This document shows, one piece after another, positions 16,531-19,632 of a stretch of DNA of 19,632 nt. The translations under genes and the position numbers were made by a program. The stretch comes from Nitrospirota bacterium (GTDB lineage Bacteria > NPL-UPA2 > JAADIA01): the NCBI GenBank assembly GCA_013151555.1, contig JAADIA010000007.1:1-19632 (forward strand). Reading direction: 5' to 3'. Numbering within the stretch: position 1 is the stretch's first letter; each line of letters starts with the position of its first letter. The notes under the pieces are model-generated. The model had not been told where the DNA came from, did not search any database, and saw only the letters and a program-made list of their open reading frames with translations.

Positions 16531-17751
16531 GTGAAAATTAAATTTTTTGTTAATCTTCCGGATCCGGTCAAGAATAATCGAGAAATAAAATTGAATCAAA
16601 AAAAGAATTCCCGGCAAAAAGCTGAAGTTCCAGATAAGGCGAAATCTCTCTTTGAGAAAATTGTCCGGACCTCTACCAAAGAACGCCGGGAGTTGTTGAA
16701 GAGCTTAAACGATTTAAGAGAGTGCGCGGGATTAAGTTATACTCTCCTTGCTTTATACCGTCAACAAGTTGAAAGCGGGTTTGTCTTAGGAGATCCGTTG
16801 CAACCAAGGGGAAAGGAAGAGAAGCAATTTTTTGATCCGGATACAGGTATTACCTTCTGCTTACAATGGAATCCAGACCGGGAGTTAAGAAAAGACCATC
16901 TTCTTCTCGTGGAACGGGGAGTTATTGCTGGAGATGTTGATGAGACACAATTGATTAATAAGGATAAGAAGGGGAATGCTTGTTATCTTTGTAAGACAAA
17001 TATTGACCGGCAGAATCCGGGGGAGGTTCTTTTAGAAATTGAGTTGGCGGGAGAAAAATTTTATCTGGGAGCAAATTTTGCTTATATAACAGATAATCAT
17101 TTTACCTTGATGAATGCAGAACACCGACCTCAACAATATCGAAGAGAGATTCTCCGGATAGCTAACGAGTTCATAGATAAAACGGAAGGAACTTTCCGGA
17201 GTGTATATAATGGACTGGCCGGGGCTTCTATCAAAAAGCATGAGCATTTACAGGTAACCACGGAAGAATTTCCCCTGGAAGAGATCAGGATAAAGAAGGA
17301 AGAAGACATAGTATATGCAAACGACGAGATAAGAGTTTCCTATCCCAATTATTATCTTCCGGTCTGGATAGTAGAAGGGAAGGATAAAATAAGAAACGAA
17401 CACGTAGCGAACAGGATTATCAGAGAATGGCAGAGCTTAAACGAGCATCATACCGAAAATATCATTGCTGCCAAAAGAGGTGATTCCTACCGCATATTTA
17501 TTCTTCTCCGGGATAAGAGGCGGTTGGCGGGAGTGGGGAAAAAAGGCGGCATGGCCGTTTACGAAGCCGGAGGAAAGATAGTGCTTTCTTATGAACCCGA
17601 GGCGGATAGGACCGGGGAGATAAATGAGAGGAACACCTTTGAGAAAGCAAACCTGGAAACAGTAAAACAGCTTTTAAAAGATATCTCTCCCGAAGAACAT
17701 AGTTGTTCCCTCCTGGCTCGTTTTGTTCCTACCGTCTTAAAATTTGGATAG
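16531..17751 (+). CDS. HIT/GalT-like DUF4922-type protein, possible nucleotidyltransferase or phosphorylase
   Basis: This 406-aa protein has a central HIT-superfamily signature: KKHEHLQ with His237, His239 and Gln241, the HxHxQ pattern used by GalT, Ap4A phosphorylase and GDP-hexose phosphorylases, where the middle His forms the nucleotidyl intermediate. A CxxC (Cys151, Cys154 in NACYLCKTNI) lies upstream, similar in placement to a zinc or structural pair. FAYITDNHFTLMNAEHRPQQY between them also fits the fold. These features resemble DUF4922. The start is GTG 16531 with GGAGG at 16511, a rather long spacing. The substrate is unknown. Neighbouring que genes give no clear link. Confidence 0.72.
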   Translation: MKIKFFVNLPDPVKNNREIKLNQKKNSRQKAEVPDKAKSLFEKIVRTSTKERRELLKSLNDLRECAGLSYTLLALYRQQVESGFVLGDPLQPRGKEEKQFFDPDTGITFCLQWNPDRELRKDHLLLVERGVIAGDVDETQLINKDKKGNACYLCKTNIDRQNPGEVLLEIELAGEKFYLGANFAYITDNHFTLMNAEHRPQQYRREILRIANEFIDKTEGTFRSVYNGLAGASIKKHEHLQVTTEEFPLEEIRIKKEEDIVYANDEIRVSYPNYYLPVWIVEGKDKIRNEHVANRIIREWQSLNEHHTENIIAAKRGDSYRIFILLRDKRRLAGVGKKGGMAVYEAGGKIVLSYEPEADRTGEINERNTFEKANLETVKQLLKDISPEEHSCSLLARFVPTVLKFG

Positions 17752-17792
17752 TCCTCTAAAAAACATGGACTGTGATTCAAAAAAATTTCCTT

Positions 17793-18428
17793 ATGAAAAT
17801 AAACGAGATATTTAAAAGTATTCAAGGTGAATCTACTTATGCGGGCTTGCCCTGTATTTTTGTCCGTCTGACCGGTTGTAACTTGAGATGTTCTTACTGT
17901 GATACCACCTATGCTTATGAAGAGGGTAAGGACTTGAACCTTGCAGAGGTCTTGAAAAGAGTGAGAGCCTTTTCTTGTTCCCTGGTAGAAGTGACGGGAG
18001 GAGAACCGCTGTTGCAGGAGGAAGCATATTCTCTCATGGAAAAACTTTTGGAAAATGGTTATCAAGTGCTTCTGGAAACGAATGGAAGCCAGGATATCAG
18101 TCGTGTCGATCCCCGGGTTATCAGGATTATAGATATAAAATGTCCGGATAGCGGAATGTCGGAGAAGATGGACTGGGAAAACATGAAGAGGTTGAAAAAG
18201 AACGATGAGGTCAAATTTGTCTTGAGCAGCCGGACCGATTACCAGTGGGCAAAGGCGATTATCTCCCGGTATGACTTGGGGCGAAAGGTGAGAGTTCTTG
18301 TTTCTCCAGCCATGGGAAGGTTACAAGCGGAAACTTTAGCCGAATGGATTCTCCGGGATGCTCTCCCGGTCCGCTTGCAGTTACAAATGCAAAAATATAT
18401 CTGGCCGCAGCACTTGAGAAAGGTGTAA
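17793..18428 (+). CDS. queE: 7-carboxy-7-deazaguanine synthase QueE
   Basis: This 211-aa radical SAM enzyme converts 6-carboxytetrahydropterin to 7-carboxy-7-deazaguanine in preQ0 synthesis. It has the N-terminal [14 protein letters not shown], typical of QueE, then [15 protein letters not shown] with cluster ligands Cys29, Cys33 and Cys36, and VTGGEPLLQ for SAM binding. The C-terminus [13 protein letters not shown]-like end ([10 protein letters not shown]) is also family-typical. The start ATG 17793 has no clear ribosome site; a GTG at 17772 in the same frame is an alternative. queC follows one base after the stop. Confidence 0.94.
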   Translation: MKINEIFKSIQGESTYAGLPCIFVRLTGCNLRCSYCDTTYAYEEGKDLNLAEVLKRVRAFSCSLVEVTGGEPLLQEEAYSLMEKLLENGYQVLLETNGSQDISRVDPRVIRIIDIKCPDSGMSEKMDWENMKRLKKNDEVKFVLSSRTDYQWAKAIISRYDLGRKVRVLVSPAMGRLQAETLAEWILRDALPVRLQLQMQKYIWPQHLRKV

Positions 18429-18429
18429 A

Positions 18430-19098
18430 ATGGGTAAGAAAGCTCTGGTTCTTCTCAGCGGAGGAATAGATTCAACTACCGCTCTGGCGATAGCTGAAAG
18501 CGAAGGACTTCAAATCTTTGCTCTGACTTTTGACTATGGACAGAGGCATTCTCAGGAGATAGAATCCGCCCGGAAGATAGTTGAAACTCTGAAGGTCAAA
18601 GAACATCAGGTTATCAAGATAAACTTGAGGGAGATCGGGGGCTCTGCCTTAACGGATGAGATAGAGGTCCCTCGGGATCAGCCCATAGGAAAAGGAATTC
18701 CGATAACTTATGTTCCTGCTCGTAATACTATTTTTCTCTCCTATGCCCTCGGTTGGGCCGAGGTTTTAGGGATAAACGATATCTTTATAGGAGCCAATGC
18801 TATTGACTATAGTGGTTATCCCGACTGTCGTCCTGAGTACCTCGCTGCTTTCGAAAAGATGGCTAATTTAGCTACCAGGGCAGCAGTGGAAGGAAAGAGA
18901 TTAAAACTTCATGCGCCCCTTCTTAATTTGACCAAAGCTGAGATTATCAGGAAGGGGATATCCCTGGGAGTAGATTATTCTCTTACTCATAGCTGTTATG
19001 ATCCTTCTCCGGAGGGAAGACCCTGTGGCCGGTGCGATAGTTGTCGACTGCGCCGGAAAGGGTTTCAGGAAGCAGGCGTTGATGATCCTCTTGCTTAG
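18430..19098 (+). CDS. queC: 7-cyano-7-deazaguanine synthase QueC
   Basis: This 222-aa enzyme makes preQ0 from 7-carboxy-7-deazaguanine with ammonia and ATP. The N-type PP-loop SGGIDST is at residues 10-16. [18 protein letters not shown] and [17 protein letters not shown] are characteristic QueC segments. The C-terminal zinc site has Cys189, Cys199, Cys202 and Cys205. The ATG is one base after the queE stop, so the two are almost certainly one operon. Length and motifs are normal. Confidence 0.96.
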   Translation: MGKKALVLLSGGIDSTTALAIAESEGLQIFALTFDYGQRHSQEIESARKIVETLKVKEHQVIKINLREIGGSALTDEIEVPRDQPIGKGIPITYVPARNTIFLSYALGWAEVLGINDIFIGANAIDYSGYPDCRPEYLAAFEKMANLATRAAVEGKRLKLHAPLLNLTKAEIIRKGISLGVDYSLTHSCYDPSPEGRPCGRCDSCRLRRKGFQEAGVDDPLA

Positions 19099-19135
19099 GG
19101 AACATAAACTATAGAGAACACAGAGAAAATAAGAC

Positions 19136-19315
19136 AGCTATGGATTTACACGGATAAAACCAATTAAAAGAGATGAAACCACGAGATTACACAAGATTTA
19201 CACGAGAGCATAATAAAATTTTTCAGGAATTATTATTAAGAATCTTGTGATAATCTGGGTAATCTGTGGTTAAGATTTTTAAGTTTTTATTTCTTATCAG
19301 TGTATATCCATGGCT
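19136..19315. repeat. Long nested palindrome between queC and queF
   Basis: The outer arms, 22 bases each at 19136-19157 and 19294-19315, are reverse complements at 19 positions. Inside them AACCAC-AGATTAC (19177-19190, one bulged G) pairs with 19259-19271, and ACAAGATT 19191-19198 pairs with AATCTTGT 19241-19248. The right inner arm carries an extra ten bases. The whole can fold as one hairpin of about 180 bases. It resembles the palindrome at 3921-4005 in phase and in the ten-base insertion. It fills most of the 241-base gap; no gene is visible there. Confidence 0.7.
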
Positions 19316-19339
19316 AAGAAGTAGGAGGAGACTAAGAAA

Positions 19340-19632
19340 ATGGCTAAAAAGACAGAAACGGGAAGGGGTGAAAGCTTAACGCTTCTCGGCCGGAAGGTAA
19401 CCGGTTATCCCTCTTCCCCGCAAGAGGCAAAATTAGAAACCTTTGAGAATCGGTATCCCGGGAGAGATTATCGGGTAACTTTCGAATGTCCGGAATTTAC
19501 TTCCCTCTGCCCTCGAACGGGGCAACCCGACTTTGGAATCGTGAACATCCAATATATCCCTGACAAGAAATGCCTGGAGGCAAAATCTCTAAAACTTTAT
19601 CTGTTTTCTTATCGAAGCATAGGAATTTTTAA
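19340..19632 (+). CDS. queF: NADPH-dependent 7-cyano-7-deazaguanine reductase QueF (3' end outside window)
   Basis: This is the first 97 codons of the enzyme that reduces preQ0 to preQ1 for queuosine in tRNA. The catalytic Cys57 and Asp64 lie in TSLCPRTGQPDFG, and the QueF signature EAKSLKLYLFSYR is at residues 80-92. Its placement close to the N-terminus marks the short unimodular (YkvM-like) type. The start ATG 19340 has AGGAGGAG at 19323-19330, eleven bases before. The frame is open to the end of the window. Together with queE and queC it covers three of the steps; queD is not in this window. Confidence 0.93.
   Translation, partial: MAKKTETGRGESLTLLGRKVTGYPSSPQEAKLETFENRYPGRDYRVTFECPEFTSLCPRTGQPDFGIVNIQYIPDKKCLEAKSLKLYLFSYRSIGIF

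Noticed and set aside
17752-17792. preQ1-I riboswitch before queE, suggested by CCTCTAAAAAAC
   Set aside because: The A-rich tail looks similar, but no upstream AGAGG-like strand exists to form the required stem, so the aptamer cannot fold.

Overview
All recognisable genes in this window lie on the + strand, most of them closely spaced and probably in a few transcription units. The set (MreBCD/PBP2/RodA rod-shape machinery, NAD+-dependent DNA ligase, a TIGR03960-type radical SAM protein, preQ0/preQ1 synthesis) points to a rod-shaped bacterium, probably diderm, with moderate to low GC. The gene mix and the intergenic palindromes resemble genomes of uncultured candidate phyla, but the sequence alone does not fix a phylum.

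Region 1 (1-5145) is the cell-shape cluster: the 3' end of mreB, then mreC, mreD, mrdA (PBP2) and rodA. Together they form the elongasome: cytoskeleton, scaffold, transpeptidase and glycosyltransferase. Region 2 (5146-7762) is one large secreted GH16 glycoside hydrolase with Ig-like and CBM6 modules. Its base composition looks different from its neighbours and it looks inserted after rodA. Region 3 (7763-12095) has a good sigma70-type promoter, the TIGR03960-type radical SAM protein, a 56-aa DUF5679 zinc protein, a xylose-isomerase-like TIM barrel and a patatin phospholipase. Region 4 (12079-14189) is ligA with its own likely promoter inside the end of the patatin gene.

Region 5 (14190-14470) is the most unusual part. 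This 281-base leader contains two copies of a two-hairpin module. The second hairpin aligns base for base at an offset of exactly 100 nt, and its stem has changed in sequence while keeping its pairing. The second copy ends six bases before the Shine-Dalgarno of a small zinc-ribbon gene. This looks like a structured RNA (or ssDNA) element that I do not recognise.

Region 6 (14471-17751) holds the zinc-ribbon protein, a short signal peptidase I variant, an overlapping NTF2-like membrane-anchored protein, a flavodoxin-fold protein and a HIT/GalT-like DUF4922-type protein. Region 7 (17793-19632) is queE, queC and a 3'-truncated queF (7-deazaguanine synthesis for queuosine). A long nested palindrome separates queC from queF. 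Similar palindromes lie between mrdA and rodA and possibly between mreD and mrdA.
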